Assembly (NCBI GenBank): GCA_029562645.1 | Contig: JAKQUI010000001.1 | Span: 175,145 to 239,144 of the forward strand | DNA length: 64,000 nt | Origin: Spirochaetota bacterium | GTDB lineage: Bacteria > Spirochaetota > UBA4802 > JAKQUI01 | Reading direction: 5' to 3' | In this document: piece by piece, positions 8,962 to 16,896 of the stretch | Numbering within the stretch: position 1 is the stretch's first letter | Layout: each line of letters opens with the position of its first letter | The notes under the pieces: generated by a model | Databases searched by the model: none | The model's input: only the letters and a program-made list of their open reading frames with translations | What the model was told of the DNA's origin: nothing | Program-made: the position numbers and the translations under genes

Positions 8962-9804
8962 TCACACATCACCCATGCGGCTGATCCCCCGTATCAACCG
9001 CATGCCGTTATTGTAAAACACGGCGTCGTAAAATTCCTGCGAAAGCCCGAGTCCCAGCAGATGCTCGATCTCGTCCTCGCGCGGCATGATGAGGTTCGGG
9101 AAGTCCGATCCGTACAGGATGCGGTCGCGGTATTTCTCGAGGAGTGCCGCGTCCAGATCGCAATAGCCGTCGAATTGCGGCAAAAAGACGAAGGCCGTGT
9201 CGAGATACATGTTCGGGAAGGCGTCGAGGAAATCGACGAACGCGGCGTACTCCAGCGCGCCCATGTGCGCGACCGTGACCGGCAGTTCCGGATAGCGGCG
9301 CATGAGCCTCTCGAAATGCGCGGCGCCGACGAACTCGTTTCCTACCGGACCGGTGCCCGTATGCAGCAGCACGCGCTTGCCGCGCTCCATGATGAGTTCG
9401 TATAACGGGAAGAGGCGCTCGTCGTGCGGATAGAAACGCTGCACTAAAAGCTGCAGCTTGATCCCCAGCACCTTCGGGTGCGCAAGCGCCTCGCGCGCAT
9501 AGTCGAACGCGTCGTCATCGCCGGGATGATAGGCCGCCAGGCAGTACAGGTCCGGCAGCTCATCGACCACGGCGCGGTTCCACGCATTGAGCCCGCGCGC
9601 GATCCCCGGCCGGTGCGCGTAGTTGGAGTACACGATGGGGCCCACGCCGCGCTCGCGCAGATAGGCGACGCACTCGCGATAATACAGCTGATGGATCACC
9701 GACCAGCCGTAGTCGGTCACAAAATGCCTCCAGATGGATTCGAAGAGCCGGTCCGGGAACAGGTGCACGTGGAAATCGACGATGCGCGACGGAAGCGATG
9801 GCAT
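8962..9804 (-). CDS. Amidohydrolase family (PF04909-type) metal-dependent hydrolase
   Basis: 280 residues. The TIM-barrel metal ligands are visible: HxH in IVDFHVHLFP (about residues 11-13), His in VLLHTGTGP, His in VTVAHMG and Asp in ILYGSDFPN near the C-terminus. This subfamily includes decarboxylases and uncharacterised hydrolases. The substrate is unknown and neighbours give no pathway. It is monocistronic and convergent with the antitoxin gene. Confidence 0.85.
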   Translation of the reverse strand: MPSLPSRIVDFHVHLFPDRLFESIWRHFVTDYGWSVIHQLYYRECVAYLRERGVGPIVYSNYAHRPGIARGLNAWNRAVVDELPDLYCLAAYHPGDDDAFDYAREALAHPKVLGIKLQLLVQRFYPHDERLFPLYELIMERGKRVLLHTGTGPVGNEFVGAAHFERLMRRYPELPVTVAHMGALEYAAFVDFLDAFPNMYLDTAFVFLPQFDGYCDLDAALLEKYRDRILYGSDFPNLIMPREDEIEHLLGLGLSQEFYDAVFYNNGMRLIRGISRMGDV

Positions 9805-9974
9805 GGCTAACGGCGCCCCCCGGGGACGGACCCTGCCCGACGATCGTACGGGACGACGCGCACGTCATTGGAAACTCGCTCCCGAACGGCCTGCGGCGAA
9901 TCGATGCGGCGTCTTGCGTTTTTCATGCCGATACGTTTTTCCTCCGACGGCCCCTGTCAAGAGGGATTTCCATC

Positions 9975-10003
9975 TTGACGAATATGCGTTCATAGCGCAG
10001 GAT
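9975..10003 (+). promoter_or_regulatory. Possible promoter of the XRE-cupin / acyl-CoA dehydrogenase pair
   Basis: TTGACG (9975-9980), a 17-base spacer and a weak CAGGAT (9998-10003), 33 bases before the start codon. The -35 hexamer matches those proposed at 20876, 25352 and 45353. Confidence 0.3.
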
Positions 10004-10035
10004 GATGGCGCGACATTCCCCGGAACGGTGATACC

Positions 10036-10608
10036 ATGAAGAAAAAGCCCGACGCCGCGCCCGCGCCGAAAAACCCCATCGGCGCGAAACTCGCCGCCCA
10101 GCGGCGAAAAAAGAAACTCTCGCTCGAGGTGCTCGCCGAGAAGACCGGCCTCAAGGTGCGCGACCTCGAGGCGATCGAGTCCGGCGTCGTCTTTCCGCCG
10201 GTGGGCGACATCCTCAAGATTTCGCGCGCGCTCACGGTGGACCCGGGCCAACTGCTCGGTTCGCCCGCGAAGGACCCGGACGAGCGCAAAAAGAGGCGCA
10301 TCGACGATTTCAACAAGCGCGCATCGTCGTACCTCTACACCATCCTCACCCCGCAGGCGATGAACAAGCACCTGCGCGCCTTCCGCGTGGTCATCCCGCC
10401 GGGCGCGGAGCACCCGAAGATCAGCTACCAGCACGAGGGCGAGGAGTTCATCTACGTCCTCGAGGGGACGCTGGAGATCACCGTGGGCCGCAAAAAGCAC
10501 GCGCTCAAGCAGCACGACGCGCTGCATTTCGACTCTGGGATCACGCACGCGCTCAAAAATCCGGGCGCAAAGGAATGCGTCCTCGTCGTCACGGTGTACA
10601 CGCCATGA
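10036..10608 (+). CDS. XRE-family regulator with C-terminal cupin
   Basis: 190 residues. The helix-turn-helix is at about 15-72 (IGAKLAAQRRKKKLSLEVLAEKTG). A cupin_2 barrel is at about 110-188, with HEGEEFIYVLEGTLEITVG and the metal-ligand region HFDSGITHALKNP. Regulators of this type sense a small ligand in the cupin. The stop codon overlaps the start of the acyl-CoA dehydrogenase (ATGA), so the two are translationally coupled. This suggests control of a step in fatty-acid or branched-chain acyl metabolism. Confidence 0.9.
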   Translation: MKKKPDAAPAPKNPIGAKLAAQRRKKKLSLEVLAEKTGLKVRDLEAIESGVVFPPVGDILKISRALTVDPGQLLGSPAKDPDERKKRRIDDFNKRASSYLYTILTPQAMNKHLRAFRVVIPPGAEHPKISYQHEGEEFIYVLEGTLEITVGRKKHALKQHDALHFDSGITHALKNPGAKECVLVVTVYTP

Positions 10609-11747
10609 ACCTTCCCCTCACGCAGGAACAGATAATGATCCGCGACATGATCCGCGATTTCGCGCGCAGCGAGATCGAGCCGGTCGCGCAGGACTATAAC
10701 CGCCGCGGCGAGTACCCGGCGTCGCTCGTCAAGAAACTCGGCGAGCTCGGCCTCTTCGGCATGATGGTGCCGGAGAGCTACGGCGGCTCGGCGGCCGGCG
10801 CGGTGAGCTACAGCCTGGCCCTCCAGGAGATCGCCTTCTCGTGCGCCTCCATCGCCGTCACGCTCAGCGTGACCAATCTCGTGGCCGAGCCCATGCTCGC
10901 CTTCGCGACCGAGGAGCAGAAGCGCGAATTCCTCTTCCCGCTCGCCTCGGGCGAGCACATCGGCGCCTTCGCGCTCACCGAACCCGAGGCCGGCTCCGAC
11001 CCCGGCGGGCTGTCGACGTCCGCCGTCAAAAAGGGCGGCGTCTATGTCCTCAACGGCGTGAAGCAGTTCATCACCAACGGGGAGTACGCCGGCGTTTTCG
11101 TGGTGATCGCGCGCACCGCGCCCGGCAAGAACGGCCTCTCGGCCTTTCTGGTGCCGCGCGGCGCGAAGGGGCTGTCGGTGGGCAAGGAGGAGGACAAGAT
11201 GGGCCTGCGCGCCTCGAACACCGTGGAGATCGTGCTGGACGACTGCGCGGTTCCCGAGGCGAACATGCTGGGCAAGCCCGGCATGGGCCTGCAGATTGCG
11301 CTCAACGCGCTCGACAGCGGGCGCATCGGCATCGCCTCGCAGGCGACGGGGATGATCGCCGCCTGCCTCCACGAGGCCGTGTCCTACGCCGGCGAGCGCC
11401 GCCAGTTCGGCAAGCCCATCATCAAGCACCAGACCATCCAGAACATGATCGCCGACATCGCCGTGGAGCACGAGGCGGCGGCGCTGCTGGTGTGGAGCGC
11501 GGCGTCGCTCAAGGACGCGAAGAGGCCCTTCACGCGCGAGGCCTCCATCGCGAAGCTCGCCGCGACCGAATCGCTCAACCGCGCCGCCTATCGCGCCCTG
11601 CAGGTCTTCGGCGGGTACGGCTACATCCGCGACAACAAGATCGAGCGCATCTACCGCGACGCGCGCGTGACCACGATTTACGAGGGGACCTCGGAGATAC
11701 AGCGGATGATCATCGCGCGGGAGACGGAGGCGCTGCTTTCGCGCTAG
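10605..11747 (+). CDS. Acyl-CoA dehydrogenase
   Basis: 380 residues, full length for the short/branched-chain family, from the ATG overlapping the upstream stop. Visible are the FAD-site signature FALTEPEAGSDPGG, GVKQFITNGEYAG, the C-terminal signature (QVFGGYGYIRDNKIERIYRD) and the catalytic base Glu360 in IYEGTSEIQRM. It oxidises acyl-CoA to trans-2-enoyl-CoA and passes electrons to ETF. Chain-length preference cannot be assigned. Two-gene operon with the XRE-cupin regulator. Confidence 0.95.
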   Translation: MNLPLTQEQIMIRDMIRDFARSEIEPVAQDYNRRGEYPASLVKKLGELGLFGMMVPESYGGSAAGAVSYSLALQEIAFSCASIAVTLSVTNLVAEPMLAFATEEQKREFLFPLASGEHIGAFALTEPEAGSDPGGLSTSAVKKGGVYVLNGVKQFITNGEYAGVFVVIARTAPGKNGLSAFLVPRGAKGLSVGKEEDKMGLRASNTVEIVLDDCAVPEANMLGKPGMGLQIALNALDSGRIGIASQATGMIAACLHEAVSYAGERRQFGKPIIKHQTIQNMIADIAVEHEAAALLVWSAASLKDAKRPFTREASIAKLAATESLNRAAYRALQVFGGYGYIRDNKIERIYRDARVTTIYEGTSEIQRMIIARETEALLSR

Positions 11748-11826
11748 CGGACGGCGGGAACGGGCGCGGCGCCGGCACCGGAGACGACTCCCCGGATGCC
11801 GGCCGACCGGAACGAACGCGTACGGC

Positions 11827-12564
11827 TCAGCGCATCGCGTCTTTCGAGAACCGCGCGTCGCCCAGGTTCATGTTGTATTTCACCGACTTCACGTTCAGGG
11901 TGGTCTTCCCGCTGCCGTCGGACATGGTCATGACGGCCTTCATGGGGGTGATGATGCCCTGCACCGTCTTGATCTCGTAGTTTTCAAGATACTTGTGCAG
12001 CCCCCCCTTCATGTAGACGTCGATGCGCACCACGAAGAAGTCCGATTTGCGCACATACAGCACCGACTTGCTGTACACCCGCTCCCCCTTCTTCTTGACC
12101 GATTCGACCACGTAGCAGTCGGCGCCCGCCGCCTGCTTGTCGCCGAGATACTTGTACTCGTAATCGTCGATGTTCCGCGAGCTCAGGTCCTCGTAATACA
12201 GGTGGGAGTTCACGAACGACTTGTCCTTCTCGGACGAGGAGATCCGCTTCACCTTGCCGGATGAGAGGCGGAGCCACTGATCGTCCTCCGCGCCCTTCTT
12301 CGAGTGCGTCAGGAACTTGATGGCCGAGGGTCGCGTGAAGGTGATGAGGGCCATGTCGCGCGGGCCCGCCTTCTTGCTGATGAGCTCGAATTCCTTGTCC
12401 ACGGTGCTGCCGCCCTTCTCGATCACCATCACGACCGTGCTGGTGGAGGTATTGGGCTTCGTGAGCGCGTCGCTCTTCTCCATGATTTGCCTACCGGTGA
12501 GGGCGAAGGCCGATTGCGCTGCGCACAGTACGATTATTACGGCGCCGATCATGCATTTTTTCAT
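11827..12564 (-). CDS. LolA-like outer-membrane lipoprotein-sorting family protein
   Basis: 245 residues from the ATG at 12564, chosen because GGAGG lies seven bases upstream. A signal peptide (CMIGAVIIVLCAAQSAFA) is followed by a LolA/LolB-like beta domain (GRQIMEKSDAL, DMALITFTRP, DDQWLRLSSGKVKRI, GADCYVVES). The family is usually encoded beside MMPL pumps and beta-barrel proteins, as here. It probably carries a lipid or lipoprotein across the periplasm. It diverges from the TetR gene and shares its control region. Confidence 0.85.
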   Translation of the reverse strand: MKKCMIGAVIIVLCAAQSAFALTGRQIMEKSDALTKPNTSTSTVVMVIEKGGSTVDKEFELISKKAGPRDMALITFTRPSAIKFLTHSKKGAEDDQWLRLSSGKVKRISSSEKDKSFVNSHLYYEDLSSRNIDDYEYKYLGDKQAAGADCYVVESVKKKGERVYSKSVLYVRKSDFFVVRIDVYMKGGLHKYLENYEIKTVQGIITPMKAVMTMSDGSGKTTLNVKSVKYNMNLGDARFSKDAMR

Positions 12565-12592
12565 TAAATCCTCCAAAAATTAAAACTGGCTA

Positions 12593-12640
12593 TTGACAAA
12601 GTGATAAAACGATAGTATCTATAATGAACGAACGTTTGTT
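12593..12640 (+). promoter_or_regulatory. TetR promoter and operator
   Basis: TTGACA (12593-12598) with TATCTA 17 bases on (12616-12621), overlapping a perfect TATAAT (12620-12625). Immediately downstream is the near-palindrome AACGAACGTTTGTT (12627-12640, one mismatched pair), a typical TetR-family half-site arrangement. It lies between the divergent lolA-like and tetR genes and could control both. Confidence 0.6.
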
Positions 12641-12683
12641 TTTTATGCAAGCCATATTTTTACGATTTTTACAAATTTCGACA

Positions 12684-13325
12684 ATGCTCGCGATGAGAAA
12701 AAAGACCGCACCGACGACAGAACAGGCCGCCGCTCCGAACAAGGAGCGGATCGTCAGCTCGGCGAAATCCCTGTTTGCCGCCAAGGGCTTCGCGGCGACG
12801 GGCCTGCGGGAGATCGCCGCGAACGCCGGGGTTTCGCTCGGGAACATCTACAACCACTTCCAGAGCAAGGAGGAGATATTCCAGAGCGTCTTCGATTCGA
12901 AGCAGATCGAGGAATCGCTGGCCGACACCTTCGTGCTCATCGCGGACGACTTCCCGCTCAACATCGACAAGGTGATCCTTTCCATCAAGCGCACGGTGGA
13001 CGCGAACTACGAGCTATACCGGATCGTCTACATCGACCTCATCGAGTTCGGCGCCGTGAACACCAACCGGCTCCTGGAGAACCTGCTCTCCTTCGGGCAG
13101 TCCATCTTCCGGGAAATGCTGTACGATAAGGCACGGCGCGGCATCCTCAAGGAGCTCGACTACGACTTCTTCGCGCGGCAGTTCCTCATCGCGCAAATAT
13201 CGTTCTTCTCAAGCCTGCGGGTGCTCCCCGCCATACGCATGGACCGCTACACCGACGAAGAGATATCCAAAATGATGGCCAATGTGATCTTAAACGGCAT
13301 TCGGAGGGAGCCTAATGCGTCGTGA
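12684..13325 (+). CDS. TetR/AcrR-family transcriptional regulator
   Basis: 213 residues from the ATG at 12684. The ATG at 12624 sits inside the -10 region and is unlikely. The ATG at 12693 is an alternative, and none of these starts has a Shine-Dalgarno sequence. The TetR helix-turn-helix is clear (RIVSSAKSLFAAKGFAATGLREIAA...GNIYNHFQSKEEIF), followed by a helical ligand-binding domain. It likely represses itself and the flanking envelope genes. Its stop codon overlaps the next start by 11 bases, so it is the first gene of the export operon. Confidence 0.85.
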   Translation: MLAMRKKTAPTTEQAAAPNKERIVSSAKSLFAAKGFAATGLREIAANAGVSLGNIYNHFQSKEEIFQSVFDSKQIEESLADTFVLIADDFPLNIDKVILSIKRTVDANYELYRIVYIDLIEFGAVNTNRLLENLLSFGQSIFREMLYDKARRGILKELDYDFFARQFLIAQISFFSSLRVLPAIRMDRYTDEEISKMMANVILNGIRREPNAS

Positions 13326-15017
13326 GACCCACATGCAGGGGCTGATCCGCAGCGCCTGCGCGCTCGCGCTCGTCGCGGGGCTGGCCCTCGTCATTAGCGT
13401 CATCATCGTCCCCGAATGGCGGGCCGATTCGCGCGCATGCGCGTCCCCCATTCGCGTCGCCGACGACGCCGCCGCGGCGAGCGAATCGCCGAAGGATACC
13501 GCGCCGACCAAACCGACGAATGATCCGGAAACCGCGCCGGCCAAGGACGGCGCGGATCATACCGCACCGAAAACGTCCGCTCCGGACGATGGCGCGGTGA
13601 AAGACGATCGCGGCGCATCGGGCGACAAACAGCCGGAAACCACGGACGACGCCGAAGCGGCGGGAGACGAAAAAAAAAAGCCATGTTTACGATGACCGGG
13701 TTCGTCGAGCTGGAAAACTTCATCGGCATCCACAAGAACACGGAGTCGGACGAGCCCTATAAGAAGTGCGAGCTGCGCAACCGCACGCAGCTGCGCTACG
13801 GGACCGATACCGCCTACCTGCTCGCCACCGCGAACCTCTACGCCATGGCGACGTTCCTGAGCGACCGGCTCGGCAGGGAATACCGCTACAGCGAGAAGGA
13901 CACGGTGCACCGCAACCTGCGCATATCGTCCAAGTATTACGAGGCGAGCTTCAACGAGCTCTACGCGAGCTACGACACCGATCGCGTCCGTCTGCGCGCC
14001 GGCAACCAGATCTACGGGTGGGGGACCGCCGACGTATACAATCCCACCTCCTATTTCAATCCCTTCGACATGCGCGAGTATTTCTTCAAGGACGAGGACG
14101 AACAGCGGCTGGGGGTGCCGTCGGTGTCCGCGATGTTCTTCATCGGCGACTTCACGCTGGAGACGGTACTCATGCCGGTGCACGTCCCCATGGCGCTTGC
14201 GCCGTCGGGTAATTTCTGGGCGATCGAGTCGAAGCTCGGCCGGCAGCCGGTGATCCTCGAGGAGGGCGCGGCGCTGGACGCGAAACCGGAGAACATGGGC
14301 GCGGGCGCGCGCTTCGCGGGGAGCCTGATGGGCGTGGACGTGTCGCTGAGCGCCTATCACGGCCCGTACAAGGAGCCGCTGTTGGTGCCCGACGGCACAC
14401 GCATCCTCCCGAACAAGCCGCTCGCTCTCGCGGTGAAGCAGCAGTACCACGTCCTCACCATGATCGGAACGGACGTCTCGTTCAAGATGGACAAGTTCGT
14501 GCTGCAGGCGGAGGCGGCGTACTCCCCGGACAAGACGGGGATGGTGATGCAGGACACGGACGACATCAGGCGCATCGCCTTTCCGTTCGAGACGCGGAAA
14601 TCGCCGTATGTCTCCTACTCCGCGGGCTTCAACTACTTCATTCCGCTTGGCCGTCTCATCGAGGGCCACGAGGGCGATACGGTGTTCACCGCCGAGTGGC
14701 ACCAGTCGCTGTATCTGGACCGGGAGCTCGCGGACCCGCTGTTCACCAAGATCGTATCGTGCCGGCTGGAGGACAGCTACTTCGGCGGACGGCTCAAGGT
14801 GTCGCTCACGGCGATGTTCGACACGGCGAAATCCGGCTACCTGCTGTGGCCGCAGCTCACCTGGGACTTCCAGAACGGGCTGTCGTTCAGCGTCACCTAC
14901 GCGGCCATCGAGCACACGGGAGCATCCGCCGGGCGGATCAACGAGAACGAATCGGCGTTTTACTATCTGCGCGACAACGACATGGTGACCTGGAGGGTGC
15001 GCTATGCGTATAAATAA
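13315..15017 (+). CDS. Outer-membrane beta-barrel (DUF1302-like), split by a -1 frameshift at A AAA AAG
   Basis: Two frames form one gene. The first (13315-13692, GGAGG seven bases upstream) supplies a signal peptide (LIRSACALALVAGLALVIS) and an acidic Ala/Asp/Pro linker. It ends after DEKKKPCLR. The second continues from about 13680 to 15017 with the barrel (MFTMTGFVELENFIG, QIYGWGTADVYNPTSYFNP, then alternating beta strands to a terminal WRVRYAYK). The join is a run of ten A (13670-13679) containing A AAA AAG in frame (13674-13680). A -1 shift there restores one protein of about 567 residues. The barrel frame alone has no signal peptide and no ribosome site. DUF1302-type barrels often accompany MMPL pumps and LolA-like proteins. 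Confidence 0.75.
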
Positions 15018-16839
15018 CGGCGTTCTCATGATCCTCGTGGCGGCCAGCCTCATCACCGCCTGCGTGAACAAGCAGGAGAAGGGCCCCATCACCATCTCGG
15101 GCAAAATCGACGCGAGCGCGGTGAGCGGCAGCGCGTCCGGCCCCACTTTGGTGGCGGTCGCGAAGACCGACAGCATCGAGGCGATCGAGCGCGATCCGGC
15201 CGGCGCCATCGTCATGATCGCCGGGATCGACGAGCACAGCGGCACCTACGAGCTCGAGCTGGGCGAGTACGACGTGCAGCCGGGCGATCCCGTGACCATC
15301 ATCGCCTTCATCGACAATGCCTACGCGAACGGCATCCCGTATCCGAAACGCGGCGACTTCATCGGCTTCTACATCGAGCCCTCGTCGCTCTCGACGAGCT
15401 ATGCGCTCAAGGCGGGCGCGAACCCGAACCTCGACATCGCCATAAACCGCGAGGTCTTCTCGTTCGACGCTGCCGTCTCGGGGACCGTGGGCGGAACCGA
15501 CGCCGGGGACCTCATCATCATCGCCTATGCGGGGGAGATCACCTCGTCGGACATGAGCGCGCTGGACACGAGCGCGGTGATCGGCTACGCCCGCGCCAGT
15601 AAGGGGGCGGCCCCCACGCCGTACCGCGTGCGGATCATGCCCTACGGCTACAATGTGCCCATCCAGAACGTGTACCTCATCGCCGTGCTCGACCGGAACC
15701 GGAACGGCGTCGTGGACGGCGGCGACGCGATCGGCTTCCACGCGGCCGGAGCGAACGGCCTCCCGACGCCCATCACCGTGAACGAGGGCGAGAACGCCGG
15801 GATCGACATCGCCTTCTCCATGACGGTGCCCGTTCCCTCCGGCGTGGCCATGTCGATCAAGGGGTCCTTCGCCGTGCCCGCGGGCTACAATGCCTCGTCG
15901 AAGCCGATGTATCTCATCGTGGCGCGGATCGACAATCCCAAGACGCTGTTCACCGACCCCCTTGCGGCGATCAAGTACTTCTACAAGATGCCGCCGGGCG
16001 AGTTCGTCTTCAACATCGACCTCTCCAAGACCGACCTCGTCCCCGGCGACAGGGTGGTGGTGGCCACGCTCTGGGACCGGGATAATGCCGGAGGGTTCCC
16101 CTATCCGACGCGGGGCGACAAGCTGGGGTTGGCGCAGAACAACGACACCTACTCGTACTTCATCGAGCTCGCGCTGGGCGTGAACCCGGTGCCCCAGGAG
16201 GGCTACGAGTTCAACACCAACAAGCTCATTTACGATTTCGATTCGAGCGTGAAGTTCGCGCTCGACCGGGGCGCCATCGAGAGCTACAACGTCGACACGG
16301 CGCAGATCATCATCCTATGCGTGCACGTGAACGGCGTCGACATCGGCATCAAGCCGTCGGGCGTGTCCGTGAAGATCGACATGGACTACGTGCTCGGCTC
16401 CACCGTGATCCGGCCGCCGGCCTTCGATCACATAACGTCGGCGCCGCACCCGATTCTGCCCGCGGAGGACATGCGCACGCTCGGGATCTTCCGGGCGCTG
16501 TATCAGGAGATCGTCGTGTGGGAGAACAGCGTCCCGCCCGACCCGCTGATCCAGGGCGTCGCAAACCCGAGCTCCGGCGAGACCGAGACGGCGTACCTGT
16601 TCGCCGTCCTGGACAGGAACGGTAACGGGAACCTGGACTCGGACGACGTTGTGGGCTACTACAATCGGGAGTACGTGGTCACCACGGGCAGCATCGTCAT
16701 CCCCGGTTACGGGTCGGTGGCGGTCCCCAACGGGACCTACTATCTTCCCGCGACCATTCGCACCATCAGCACGGGCGCGAACACGAACAGCGACGGGCAA
16801 CCGTACTGGATCACGTTCCGGTATTACGATCCGCCCTGA
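15004..16839 (+). CDS. Large lipoprotein with EF-hand-like repeats
   Basis: 611 residues. The signal peptide ends in a good lipobox (AASLITACVN, Cys20). The body is a series of beta modules. Several carry calcium-loop-like sequences followed by DxxG: DRNRNGVVDGGDAIG, DRDNAGGFPYPTRGDKLG and DRNGNGNLDSDDVVG. Two shorter versions are NGIPYPKRGDFIG and GGFPYPTRGDKLG. I do not recognise a named family. It overlaps the barrel gene by 14 bases and precedes the MMPL pump, so it is probably an accessory part of the same envelope system. Confidence 0.75.
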   Translation: MRINNGVLMILVAASLITACVNKQEKGPITISGKIDASAVSGSASGPTLVAVAKTDSIEAIERDPAGAIVMIAGIDEHSGTYELELGEYDVQPGDPVTIIAFIDNAYANGIPYPKRGDFIGFYIEPSSLSTSYALKAGANPNLDIAINREVFSFDAAVSGTVGGTDAGDLIIIAYAGEITSSDMSALDTSAVIGYARASKGAAPTPYRVRIMPYGYNVPIQNVYLIAVLDRNRNGVVDGGDAIGFHAAGANGLPTPITVNEGENAGIDIAFSMTVPVPSGVAMSIKGSFAVPAGYNASSKPMYLIVARIDNPKTLFTDPLAAIKYFYKMPPGEFVFNIDLSKTDLVPGDRVVVATLWDRDNAGGFPYPTRGDKLGLAQNNDTYSYFIELALGVNPVPQEGYEFNTNKLIYDFDSSVKFALDRGAIESYNVDTAQIIILCVHVNGVDIGIKPSGVSVKIDMDYVLGSTVIRPPAFDHITSAPHPILPAEDMRTLGIFRALYQEIVVWENSVPPDPLIQGVANPSSGETETAYLFAVLDRNGNGNLDSDDVVGYYNREYVVTTGSIVIPGYGSVAVPNGTYYLPATIRTISTGANTNSDGQPYWITFRYYDPP

Positions 16840-16896
16840 CGGGCGCGTGACGGCATCGCACACATTTGAATCGAACGACACCGCAGAAGAGGACAC

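Noticed and set aside
12624..12683. Longer TetR protein starting at 12624
   Set aside because: The ATG is part of the TATAAT box and lies upstream of the expected transcription start.
13683..15017. Barrel gene as an independent CDS starting at the ATG at 13683
   Set aside because: No ribosome site, only an A-run, and no signal peptide for an outer-membrane protein. The upstream frame supplies both.
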